Positions 15,783 to 23,196 of a stretch of 29,250 nucleotides of DNA are shown piece by piece (the first letter of the stretch is position 1; each line of letters starts with the position of its first letter). The stretch is from JAISST01 sp050434145 (GTDB lineage: Bacteria; Fusobacteriota; Fusobacteriia; Fusobacteriales; Fusobacteriaceae). The notes under the pieces are model-generated. The model saw only the letters and a list, made by a program, of their open reading frames with translations, did not search any database and had not been told where the DNA came from. Both the position numbers and the translations under genes were made by a program. The DNA lies in assembly GCF_050434145.1 (NCBI RefSeq), contig NZ_JBNPVX010000038.1:1-29250 (forward strand). The letters run 5' to 3'.

Positions 15783-15810
15783 AAAAGTTTTGTCATAGAC
15801 AGAACTTTTT
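15783..15810 (+). terminator. Hairpin between the LysE-type gene and mnmA
   Basis: AAAAGTTTTGTC (15783-15794) pairs with GACAGAACTTTT (15798-15809), with one G-T pair and a 3-nt loop, followed by a short T-run. It looks like a terminator for the upstream exporter gene. It also lies at the predicted 5' end of the mnmA transcript, where it might act as a leader structure. Confidence 0.65.
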
Positions 15811-15834
15811 ATTTTAAGATATTAGGAGAGAAAA

Positions 15835-16902
15835 TTGAATAAAGATTTTGAAAGATATTTTCAATATAATGAAGAAAATAATAAAATAAAGATTGGTGTA
15901 GCTATAAGTGGTGGAGTTGATAGTGCCACTACAGCATATTTACTAAAAAAACAAGGCTATGATATCTTTGGGATTACAATGGTGACTTGTGGGAAAGTTG
16001 ATAATGATGCAAAGAAGATTTGCAATGATTTAGGTATTCCGCATTATATTCTAGATCTGTCTGATAACTTTAACAAAAAAGTTGTTAATTATTTTGTATA
16101 TGAATATTTGAAAGGAAAAACACCTAATCCTTGTATGGTATGCAATAAATATATCAAATTAGGTGAATTATTGGATAAAACACTAACTCTAGGAGCTAAT
16201 TATATGGCTACAGGTCATTATGCTAAGATATCAGATAACAGGCTTGTTATGGGTAATGACTTGAATAAAGACCAAGTTTATTTCTTATCTCAATGTAAGA
16301 AAGAAAATCTAAAATACTTGATGTTTCCATTGGGAGATTTGACGAAACCACAAGTAAGGGAAATTGCAGAAGAGTTAGGTGTAAAAATTTATAATAAAAA
16401 AGATTCTCAAGAAATATGTTTTGTAGAAGATGGAAAATTGAAAGAATTTCTTACTGAAAAATCTTGTGGAAAAGCTAATATTTCAGGAAATATAATAAAT
16501 CTGAAAGGAGATATATTGGGAACACATAATGGACTTTCATTTTATACAATTGGTCAAAGAAAAGGACTAGGTATTTCTAGTAGTGCTCCATATTATGTAA
16601 TCTCTCTTGATAGCAATAAAAATCAAGTAATAGTAGGAAGTAATGAAGATTTGTTTCAAGATAAGTTGATAGCTGATAATATTAATTATTTTACAGATAA
16701 TTTAGAAGATTTGGAAAGTATAGAATTATATGCAAAGACAAGATCAAGGGACAAATTACATCAATGTAGAGTAAAAGTATTGGATAATGATTTGTTAGAA
16801 GTAGAATTTATAGCTGATGAAGTAAGAGCTATTACTCCAGGACAAGGAATTGTTTTCTATGACACAAAATATTGTGTAGTGGGTTCAGGATTTATAAAAT
16901 AG
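15835..16902 (+). CDS. mnmA: tRNA-specific 2-thiouridylase MnmA
   Basis: Enzyme that, with ATP and a sulfur donor, converts U34 of Lys/Glu/Gln tRNAs to 2-thiouridine. It has 355 residues. The PP-loop is SGGVDS at 25-30. Catalytic Cys100 lies in NPCMVCNKYIK and the second, persulfide-bearing cysteine C195 in DSQEICFVEDG, matching the spacing of the two catalytic cysteines in the family. GLGISSSAPYYVI and the C-terminal beta-barrel follow. The TTG start at 15835 follows AGGAGAG. There is an N-terminal extension of about 17 residues before the PP-loop strand. Some related genomes carry two mnmA copies; whether this is the only one cannot be told from the window. Confidence 0.94.
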   Translation: MNKDFERYFQYNEENNKIKIGVAISGGVDSATTAYLLKKQGYDIFGITMVTCGKVDNDAKKICNDLGIPHYILDLSDNFNKKVVNYFVYEYLKGKTPNPCMVCNKYIKLGELLDKTLTLGANYMATGHYAKISDNRLVMGNDLNKDQVYFLSQCKKENLKYLMFPLGDLTKPQVREIAEELGVKIYNKKDSQEICFVEDGKLKEFLTEKSCGKANISGNIINLKGDILGTHNGLSFYTIGQRKGLGISSSAPYYVISLDSNKNQVIVGSNEDLFQDKLIADNINYFTDNLEDLESIELYAKTRSRDKLHQCRVKVLDNDLLEVEFIADEVRAITPGQGIVFYDTKYCVVGSGFIK

Positions 16903-16930
16903 AGAATTACAGTAAAATATAAGAAAAGAC

Positions 16931-16973
16931 AAAAGAGATCTTGAGGTTTTATAGACCTTTCAATCTCTTTTTT
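16931..16973. terminator. Bidirectional terminator between mnmA and hflX
   Basis: AAAAGAGAT (16931-16939) pairs with ATCTCTTTT (16963-16971), with a further imperfect inner stem (TTGAGG/CCTTTCAA), and a T-tract on each strand. It ends two convergent genes. Confidence 0.85.
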
Positions 16974-17062
16974 ATAATTATAAATAAAAATAAATACTAA
17001 AAAATTATACTTAAAAGACAAATGAGTATTAAAAATAGTAAAAGTGTTAAATATTTAGTCAA

Positions 17063-18853
17063 CTAATTCTTTAATACATAGTTCTCCAATTGTTTGTGAG
17101 TATCATTGTCTACAGTGGCTGTAATGTACACTCCATTATCTTTATATTCTTCAGATTTGACAATAGATGTCCTATGCAGCATTGCCACAAGATTGGTATC
17201 AGAATAAGGAATCAGATATGATTCTTCACTTGTATTTCTAGGTAGAGTTGTTTCTATGGTTTCTAGTAATTTGTCTATATTAATATTAGACTTGGCACTT
17301 ATTTCAATAGTCCTATAGTTTTTGTATTTTTCTTTTAGAAAATCTAATCTTTCGCTATCAATATTATCTATTTTGTTGATAGCTAGAATTGTTGGTTTGT
17401 TATTTGCTTTCAATTCTGACATAACAGTCTCTACTGCTGATATTTCAGTCTCAATATTTGGGCTTGATCCATCTACTACATGGACTATCAAATCAGAAAA
17501 TGTAACTTCTTCCAGTGTAGACTTGAATGCTTCTACTAAATCATGAGGTAATTTTCTAATGAATCCTACAGTGTCTGTCAAAGACACTATTCTTTTGTCT
17601 GGAAGTATTATAGTTCTTGTAGTAACGTCTAGAGTAGCAAATAACATATTTTCAGCAAAAACATCTTCTTTTTCGTGAGGACTATCGCTGTAATTATTTA
17701 CTAAAAGATTTCTCAGTGTAGATTTACCTACATTGGTGTATCCTACTAGGGAAATTTTTGGTATACGAGCATCATCACGTTTTTCTCTTTGAACCATACG
17801 AGACTTTCTTATTTTTTCTAATTCAAGCTTTAGAGCATGAATATGCTCTTTAATAGTTCGTCTATCCAACTCTAATTTTGTTTCCCCAAGTCCTTTACTT
17901 CCAATGCCACCACCAGTACGAGACATGGAAATACCATATCCAATTAATTTTGTACTGCTGTATTTTAATCTTGCTAGTTGTACTTGTAATTTTCCTTCTC
18001 TGCTTTTTGCACGTTTTGCAAAAATTTCTAATATTAGGACAGTTCTATCAATGACCTTACAACCTGTGATTTCTTCAATATTTTTTGTCTGAATTCCAGT
18101 TAATTCTTCATCAAAAATAATGAGATCAGCATTCCTAATTTGTTTAAACATTGCTAGTTCTTTTACTTTTCCACTTCCAATAAAAGTTACATTGTCAATA
18201 GAGGTACGTTTTTGCAAGAATCTTCCTACAGTGTTAATATTACAAGCTTTTGCTAATTCTTCTAATTCATCTAGTGATTTATCACTATCAATTCCGACTA
18301 AAATAGCTTTTTCATTGATACTTTCTACAATTACATTACTCTTAAATAATTTTTCTACTTCTTCAATTTTAGAAATAAAATCAAAAGCTAAAAATTTTTC
18401 TAAAGAAAGTGGACCAATATTAATATATGAAATATTGTTATTTTCTATGTTACAAAATCCTATAGATGCTTCTAATATCGCGCCTTCTGGAGATATTCCC
18501 AATGCGACAATCATATCTAGTTTTAATTGTATCAATGCTGAAATATCCATCATAGACAATTTTGAATTACCACTTGGATGTGTATGTATCATAGAAACTC
18601 CACTTAGTCTTCGTTCATTTACAGAAATAGCTGGAAGAGTAGCACTACTATTATCTCCTATGGATATATCAGTAATATTCCCTTTTCTGTCAATTGTAAT
18701 ATTTATTTCTCTGTTTACACTGGCACTAATTGTAGATATTATTTCAAGAACTTCAGGATTTGCATATTGCCCTTTTTCTAATTTTGTCTCGTGCAAATCA
18801 TCCAATATACCCAAAGTAAAATCTTTTATTCCATGTATATTTCCTTTTATCAT
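17063..18853 (-). CDS. hflX: GTPase HflX with an N-terminal JAMM-like domain
   Basis: Ribosome-associated GTPase of about 596 residues, longer than the ~430 of E. coli HflX (family role: splitting stalled or heat-damaged 70S ribosomes). The C-terminal part is classic: GIGSKGLGETKLELDRR linker, then G1 GYTNVGKST, TLDVTTR, G3 DTVGF, G4 NKID. The N-terminal ~190 residues hold HTHPSGNSKLSMMD, an exact HxH-x7-S-x2-D pattern (H90, H92, S100, D103), like RadC/JAMM metal sites. A JAMM catalytic Glu cannot be placed with confidence. The start is ATG 18853, with AGGTGA 7 nt upstream. An earlier ATG 44 codons upstream at 18985 lies beyond the hflX promoter and overlaps the thiD start region, so it is rejected. 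It diverges from thiD. Confidence 0.93.
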   Translation of the reverse strand: MIKGNIHGIKDFTLGILDDLHETKLEKGQYANPEVLEIISTISASVNREINITIDRKGNITDISIGDNSSATLPAISVNERRLSGVSMIHTHPSGNSKLSMMDISALIQLKLDMIVALGISPEGAILEASIGFCNIENNNISYINIGPLSLEKFLAFDFISKIEEVEKLFKSNVIVESINEKAILVGIDSDKSLDELEELAKACNINTVGRFLQKRTSIDNVTFIGSGKVKELAMFKQIRNADLIIFDEELTGIQTKNIEEITGCKVIDRTVLILEIFAKRAKSREGKLQVQLARLKYSSTKLIGYGISMSRTGGGIGSKGLGETKLELDRRTIKEHIHALKLELEKIRKSRMVQREKRDDARIPKISLVGYTNVGKSTLRNLLVNNYSDSPHEKEDVFAENMLFATLDVTTRTIILPDKRIVSLTDTVGFIRKLPHDLVEAFKSTLEEVTFSDLIVHVVDGSSPNIETEISAVETVMSELKANNKPTILAINKIDNIDSERLDFLKEKYKNYRTIEISAKSNINIDKLLETIETTLPRNTSEESYLIPYSDTNLVAMLHRTSIVKSEEYKDNGVYITATVDNDTHKQLENYVLKN

Positions 18854-18892
18854 TTTAAAATCACCTACCAAAAATGAGATTTTTATCATGAT

Positions 18893-18901
18893 ATTATAGC
18901 A
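18893..18901 (-). promoter_or_regulatory. Extended -10 promoter for hflX
   Basis: On the minus strand TGCTATAAT is a perfect extended -10, with the hflX ATG about 40 nt downstream. It supports the short start. Confidence 0.65.
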
Positions 18902-18924
18902 CATTAAAAGTATTTGTGATATAT

Positions 18925-18930
18925 TATAAT
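18925..18930 (+). promoter_or_regulatory. Possible -10 box for thiD
   Basis: TATAAT about 37 nt before the thiD ATG, but without a convincing -35 or TG extension. It may overlap the upstream part of the divergent hflX promoter. Confidence 0.4.
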
Positions 18931-18966
18931 TGGTGAAAAAATTTTTAGAAAAGTTGAGGTATATAA

Positions 18967-19749
18967 ATGAAATGTGTATTAACAATAGCTGGTTCTGACT
19001 GCAGCGGTGGAGCAGGAATACAAGCAGATCTAAAGACTATTACTACTCATAAATTATATGGAATGAGTGTAATCACCGCACTGACTGCTCAGAATACCAC
19101 AGGTGTATATGGTATAATGGAGGTAACTTCTGAATTTGTTGCAAAGCAAATAGATTGTATTTTTAATGATATAAGACCTCATGCAGTAAAAATAGGAATG
19201 GTTTCAAATACTGAAATAATCAAAATCATAGCTAGTAAATTGAAAGAATATAATGCCACTAATATAGTAATAGACCCTGTAATGGTATCAACAAGTGGAA
19301 GTAAGCTTATGAATAAAGATGCTTATGACGCTCTTGTAAATGATTTATTACCATTAGGCACTGTTATTACTCCTAATATTCCAGAGGCAGAAGTGTTTAC
19401 GGGAGTAAAAATAGAAAATAAAAATGATATGGAAGAAGCGATGAAAATATTATCAAAAATTGCCCAAGGTGCTATTTTAATAAAAGGTGGACATTTGGAA
19501 AACAGTGCAGATGACTTATTGTGGAACAACAGTAAGAAAATATGGTATCATAGTGAAAGGAAGAATAATACCAATACTCATGGGACAGGGTGTACTCTTT
19601 CTTCTGCAATAGCCTGTAATCTAGCTTTGAATTTTTCATTGGAAGAAAGCATAAAAAATGCTAAAAACTATATTATAGAACTTTTGAAATCAACAATGAA
19701 CTTGGGACAAGGAAGTGGTCCTTTAGAACATACTATTGTACTAAAATAA
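18967..19749 (+). CDS. thiD: Hydroxymethylpyrimidine / phosphomethylpyrimidine kinase
   Basis: Cytoplasmic kinase that phosphorylates HMP and HMP-phosphate for thiamine diphosphate synthesis. Its 260 residues match the family. GSDCSGGAGIQADLKT (9-24) binds substrate, KIGM and DPVMVSTSG follow, LIKGGH is conserved, and HGTGCTLSS carries the catalytic Cys209. GAGG lies 7 nt before the ATG. No thiE/thiM or TPP riboswitch is nearby. An ABC operon with an NMT1/THI5-like binding protein starts about 110 nt downstream under its own promoter, a hint of pyrimidine-precursor uptake. Some ThiD-like kinases act on pyridoxal instead, so the identity is strong but not absolute. Confidence 0.9.
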   Translation: MKCVLTIAGSDCSGGAGIQADLKTITTHKLYGMSVITALTAQNTTGVYGIMEVTSEFVAKQIDCIFNDIRPHAVKIGMVSNTEIIKIIASKLKEYNATNIVIDPVMVSTSGSKLMNKDAYDALVNDLLPLGTVITPNIPEAEVFTGVKIENKNDMEEAMKILSKIAQGAILIKGGHLENSADDLLWNNSKKIWYHSERKNNTNTHGTGCTLSSAIACNLALNFSLEESIKNAKNYIIELLKSTMNLGQGSGPLEHTIVLK

Positions 19750-19789
19750 AATAAATTGTTTCATATACTTCATCAAGAAGTTATAGTCC

Positions 19790-19818
19790 TTGTTTTGTTA
19801 TAGATTTTGTGATATAAT
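19790..19818 (+). promoter_or_regulatory. Extended -10 promoter for the ABC transporter operon
   Basis: TTGTTT (19790-19795), 17-bp spacer, TATAAT (19813-19818) preceded by TGA as an extended -10. The leader is about 32 nt. Confidence 0.7.
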
Positions 19819-19856
19819 GTATTGTGTATTAAAAAAAAATTAAGGAAAGTGAAGAT

Positions 19857-20573
19857 ATGAATGAAGTAATATTGTCGGTTAAGGATCTCAGTCTGATAGT
19901 TAGGAAGAAATCTTTGTTGGAAAATATTAATTTTTCTATAAGCAAGGGAGACTATGTAGCTATAAGTGGATTGAGCGGCTCTGGAAAAAGTTTATTAATA
20001 AAATCTTTACTTGGCTTAGTTACAGAAGGTTTATCTGGTGAAATATTATATCATGGAATAGGTACTGGTGATGTCACTTATATACCACAAAATGCATTGG
20101 AGGCCAAAGATGATTTTTTAGGAACAGCTAAAGAAGTTATTGCTATTGGTTTGTTTACTAGAAAAAAAGGAAGACCTTTGGAAGAAGGTGATTGGGAAAA
20201 AGTAGATGAAATGTTGGAGATATTGAATTTATCTGATGTTAAGGATAAAAAAATTAATAAATTAACCCAATGGCAGCAATTTAGAGTAAAAATAGCAAAA
20301 ACATTAATTGTTCATCCAAGAATAATTTTTATTGATACTCCTCCATCTTCTATTAACATAAAGTCTAAAGGTGAATTATATAAAATACTAAAAAATTTGT
20401 GTGAAAAATATGAAATAACAATTATTCACATTGTTCCTGAGTTAAAAGGGATTTTAACCCAGGCAAATAAGGTGTTGTTTTTAGATAATAAAACTAAAGA
20501 TTACTATTTTGGCGGAAGTAAAGGATTTTCAACATATGAGAAAGAAAAAGAGAGAAAAAAAATAGAAGAATAA
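19857..20573 (+). CDS. Degenerate ABC transporter ATP-binding protein
   Basis: A 238-residue ABC ATPase fold leading a transport operon. Walker A is intact (GLSGSGKS, 38-45). Three other motifs are altered: the LSGGQ signature reads LTQWQQFRVKIAKTLI (from 136), the Walker B glutamate position is Thr (FIDTPPSS, D160-T161-P162), and the H-loop His is replaced (IIHIVPEL, Pro at 194). It therefore probably binds ATP but hydrolyses poorly or not at all. The ORF is full length, with no frameshift, so it is not a plain pseudogene. It is followed by a binding protein, a permease and a normal ATPase, suggesting one asymmetric transporter or a regulatory subunit. GGAAAG precedes the ATG. Confidence 0.8.
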   Translation: MNEVILSVKDLSLIVRKKSLLENINFSISKGDYVAISGLSGSGKSLLIKSLLGLVTEGLSGEILYHGIGTGDVTYIPQNALEAKDDFLGTAKEVIAIGLFTRKKGRPLEEGDWEKVDEMLEILNLSDVKDKKINKLTQWQQFRVKIAKTLIVHPRIIFIDTPPSSINIKSKGELYKILKNLCEKYEITIIHIVPELKGILTQANKVLFLDNKTKDYYFGGSKGFSTYEKEKERKKIEE

Positions 20574-20604
20574 TTTTGATTGCAATATTTATGAAAGGAA
20601 ATTT

Positions 20605-21678
20605 ATGATAAAGAAAATATGTATAATTTTATTACTTAGCATTAGTGCCTTTGGAAATAAAGAGGATAAAATATATAAATTTGTTGTACCTGAAGGAATA
20701 CCTTCTTTATCCATTGCATTTATGGTTTCAAATACAGAAAAGACAATTGAAAAAATCGAAAATGAAAAGATAAAGCATTTTATTTTAGATAAAGAAATAG
20801 AATATTCAATAGAAAAAGTACCTGAATCTCTAGTAGGAAAGTTGTTGAAGAAAGAACCTGATATTGCAATAGTCCCTTCCAATCTTGCTGCACAGTTATA
20901 TAACAAAAATCTTGGTTATAAAATAGTGGGAACTGTGAGTTGGGGGTCTTTTTATTTGGTGGGAACAAAACAATTAACATCTTTTGATCAACTGAAAATG
21001 AAAGATTTAAAATCATCTAAGTTGAAAATAGGAATGATTGGAAAAGGATTGACACCAGATATTGTCTTTCAGAATATTTTGATATCAAATAATATAAATG
21101 CAGAAAAAGATATAGAATTAGAATATTATTCAAGTGGCAATGAGGTATTACCATTATATCTGGGCAGAAAACTAGATATGATACTTATTCCAGAGCCATT
21201 ATTAACCAAATTATTGGAGAAATCCCCAGAAACAAAAATATCATTTAATCTAAATTTGGAATGGAAAAAAATATATAAAAGTACCTATGGCTATCCTCAA
21301 GGGACTCTGATAGTCAATGAAAGAGTTTACAATAATAAAGAACTATTGTTTAAATTAATTGATATGATGAAGAATAGTGTAGATGATGTAACAAATAAGT
21401 CTCAAGATGAAGTGAAAGAGAAAATCTACAAAATGTATTTGAAAGCAGAGTATAAAAATAATTCAAAGTTTATTAAAGAAGATAAAGATAAATTACAAGA
21501 AAAACTTATATTAATTTATTCTAATATAAAAGATGTAATATGCAGAAGTAACATGGATTTTGTCCAAATAAATAATACAAAAGAAGAATATAAAAATTAT
21601 TTTAAAGAAATAAATGAAATGGATAAAAAAATGATAGGAGGCCAAATTCCTGATGATAAAATATTTATGGAAAAATAA
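20605..21678 (+). CDS. ABC transporter periplasmic substrate-binding protein (NMT1/THI5-like)
   Basis: Exported solute-binding protein of 357 residues. A signal peptide (MIKKICIILLLSISAFG) lacks a lipobox cysteine, so it is probably free in the periplasm. The rest fits the nitrate/sulfonate/taurine and THI5-like binding family: FVVPEGIPSLSIAFM, PDIAIVPSNLAAQLY, GTVSWGSFYLVG, LGRKLDMILIPEPLLTKLL. AAAGGAAA lies before the ATG, 31 nt after the degenerate ATPase stop. Its end overlaps the permease start by 26 nt. The substrate is unknown. The nearby thiD makes a thiamine pyrimidine precursor plausible, but alkanesulfonates or similar anions fit the fold equally well. Confidence 0.85.
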   Translation: MIKKICIILLLSISAFGNKEDKIYKFVVPEGIPSLSIAFMVSNTEKTIEKIENEKIKHFILDKEIEYSIEKVPESLVGKLLKKEPDIAIVPSNLAAQLYNKNLGYKIVGTVSWGSFYLVGTKQLTSFDQLKMKDLKSSKLKIGMIGKGLTPDIVFQNILISNNINAEKDIELEYYSSGNEVLPLYLGRKLDMILIPEPLLTKLLEKSPETKISFNLNLEWKKIYKSTYGYPQGTLIVNERVYNNKELLFKLIDMMKNSVDDVTNKSQDEVKEKIYKMYLKAEYKNNSKFIKEDKDKLQEKLILIYSNIKDVICRSNMDFVQINNTKEEYKNYFKEINEMDKKMIGGQIPDDKIFMEK

Positions 21679-22408
21679 ATATAATGTCATAGCTTTGGTT
21701 AGTAGTGTTTTAGTTTGGGAAATTTTTGCTATTCATGTAAATAATAATATTTTTTGTCCAAGAATGAGGGAACTACTGTACTCATTGAAAAATATTGTGA
21801 TGAATGATAACTTTTCATCTATAGTAATGAATACTCTGAGAACATTGATTTTGGTATTGGTAATTTCAAGTGTATTTGCTATTATTGCATGTATACTTGC
21901 ATTAAAAAGTCAGTTTTTTAGTTATATTTTTAAGTATTTTTTTAATTTGTTGAGATCAATTCCTTCAATGATAATTATTGTATTGGTAGTGATTTGGTCT
22001 AATACAAGAATAGTACCATTAATAGTTGGGACAACTATGGTAATTCCCCTTTGCTATGATAATATATTTGCTGGAATTGGTTCTATAGATGAGAAATTAA
22101 TTTCAATGGCAAAAATATATAAGGTCAGGAAAATTAGCATATTGAAAAATATTTATCTTCCAGGAGTGTATTTTTTTGTATCAAAATTAGTAAGTGGAGT
22201 TGTTAGTCTTGGATTCAAAGTAATTATTGCAAGTGAAATGTTATCACAGAAAAACAGGACTATTGGTGGAGAAATATATTTGAATAAAATGTATCTAGAT
22301 ACAAGCAAAATACTAGCTTGGGTAGTGATAATTATACTAATAAATGAAATACTATCTTGGATTATTAATATTTTTAATAAAAAAATAACAAAATGGCAAA
22401 ATTATTAA
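21653..22408 (+). CDS. ABC transporter permease (SsuC/ThiX-type)
   Basis: Inner-membrane permease of 251 residues with about six membrane segments. The central cytoplasmic loop EKLISMAKIYKVRKISILKN is a divergent form of the EAA motif, lacking the Glu-Ala-Ala core and the conserved Gly (Lys-Val instead). AGGAGG at 21636-21641 lies inside the binding-protein gene, 11 nt before the ATG, and the two genes overlap by 26 nt, so translation is coupled. It belongs to the same permease group as SsuC, TauC and ThiX. The weak EAA loop may match its unusual pair of ATPases. Confidence 0.88.
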   Translation: MIKYLWKNKYNVIALVSSVLVWEIFAIHVNNNIFCPRMRELLYSLKNIVMNDNFSSIVMNTLRTLILVLVISSVFAIIACILALKSQFFSYIFKYFFNLLRSIPSMIIIVLVVIWSNTRIVPLIVGTTMVIPLCYDNIFAGIGSIDEKLISMAKIYKVRKISILKNIYLPGVYFFVSKLVSGVVSLGFKVIIASEMLSQKNRTIGGEIYLNKMYLDTSKILAWVVIIILINEILSWIINIFNKKITKWQNY

Positions 22409-22420
22409 TCTAATTTGATA

Positions 22421-22438
22421 TATAGTAAAATTACTATA
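22421..22438. promoter_or_regulatory. 18-bp palindrome overlapping a possible -10 box
   Basis: TATAGTAAAATTACTATA is a perfect inverted repeat. Its right arm overlaps TATAAT (22435-22440). It lies in the 62-bp gap before the intact ATPase gene and could be an operator, a hairpin or an internal promoter. The sequence is AT-rich, so chance is possible. Confidence 0.4.
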
Positions 22439-22470
22439 ATATAAAGAATATATCTTTATAGAGGAAGATA

Positions 22471-23151
22471 ATGAAATTAAGAAATATTACAAAATTTTAT
22501 GGTGAAGATAAAATTTTCGAGCAATTTTCTTTGGACATTCCAGAAGATGAAATTACTGTTATCTTAGGAGCTTCTGGAGTTGGGAAGACAACTCTTATGA
22601 ATATAATATCAGGAGAAATAGAAGAATATACTGGAGAAGTTATATTTGAGAATGAAAATAATGCAATCTCTTATATTTTCCAAGAAGAAGCTCTAATTCA
22701 ATGGAAAACTGTATTTGAAAATGTGGAGTTTGTATTAAAAAATAAAATATCTAAAGATGCAATATCAGAAGTGATATTGAAGTATCTTAATTTAGTTAAA
22801 TTGGATCAATACAAAGACTATTATCCTAGGCAATTAAGTGGAGGAATGAAGCGTAGATTGAGTATAGCAAGAGCATTTGCATATCCTTCTAAATACCTAT
22901 TAATGGATGAACCTTTTGAATTTCTAGATTTGAAAATAAAAGAAGAAATATTGGATGATTTTATAAAAATGCAAGAAATAGAGAAAAAAACAGTCGTATT
23001 TGTAACCCATGATATAGAATTGGCAGCTTTCTTTGGAGATAACATTGTTATATTAAATAGGGATAATAAAAATAATTATTTCATATGTAATAAAAAAGAT
23101 TTTAATAGAAATTTTGATAAATTGAAAGAAAAAATAATTGAGTATATTTAA
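22471..23151 (+). CDS. ABC transporter ATP-binding protein (SsuB/TauB-type), intact
   Basis: Cytoplasmic ATPase of 226 residues with all motifs: Walker A GASGVGKT (33-40), Q-loop FQEEALIQWKTVFENV, signature LSGGMKRRLSIARAF from 122, Walker B LLMDEPFEFLD with D146-E147, and H-loop His180 in VTHDIELA. It is like the single ATPases of sulfonate or THI5-type importers, and the FQEEALIQWKT segment is typical of that group. GAGGAAG precedes the ATG. It follows the permease by 62 nt and should energise it. cvfB begins 45 nt later and may be on the same transcript. Confidence 0.9.
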   Translation: MKLRNITKFYGEDKIFEQFSLDIPEDEITVILGASGVGKTTLMNIISGEIEEYTGEVIFENENNAISYIFQEEALIQWKTVFENVEFVLKNKISKDAISEVILKYLNLVKLDQYKDYYPRQLSGGMKRRLSIARAFAYPSKYLLMDEPFEFLDLKIKEEILDDFIKMQEIEKKTVVFVTHDIELAAFFGDNIVILNRDNKNNYFICNKKDFNRNFDKLKEKIIEYI

Positions 23152-23196
23152 TAGTATATTAAGTAGATAAAATTTTAGGCAAGATTAGGAGTGAAA

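Noticed and set aside
18120..18899. Long 259-codon plus-strand frame opposite hflX
   Set aside because: It is antisense to conserved hflX coding sequence, has no RBS and a low-complexity Ser/Ile-rich product; a mirror of codon bias.
18854..18985. 44-codon N-terminal extension of hflX
   Set aside because: It overlaps the hflX promoter and the thiD start, and ATG 18853 has a proper Shine-Dalgarno site.
19767..19781. ACTTC/GAAGT hairpin after thiD
   Set aside because: A 5-bp stem without a convincing T-tract; thiD may read through into the ABC operon, but no terminator can be claimed.
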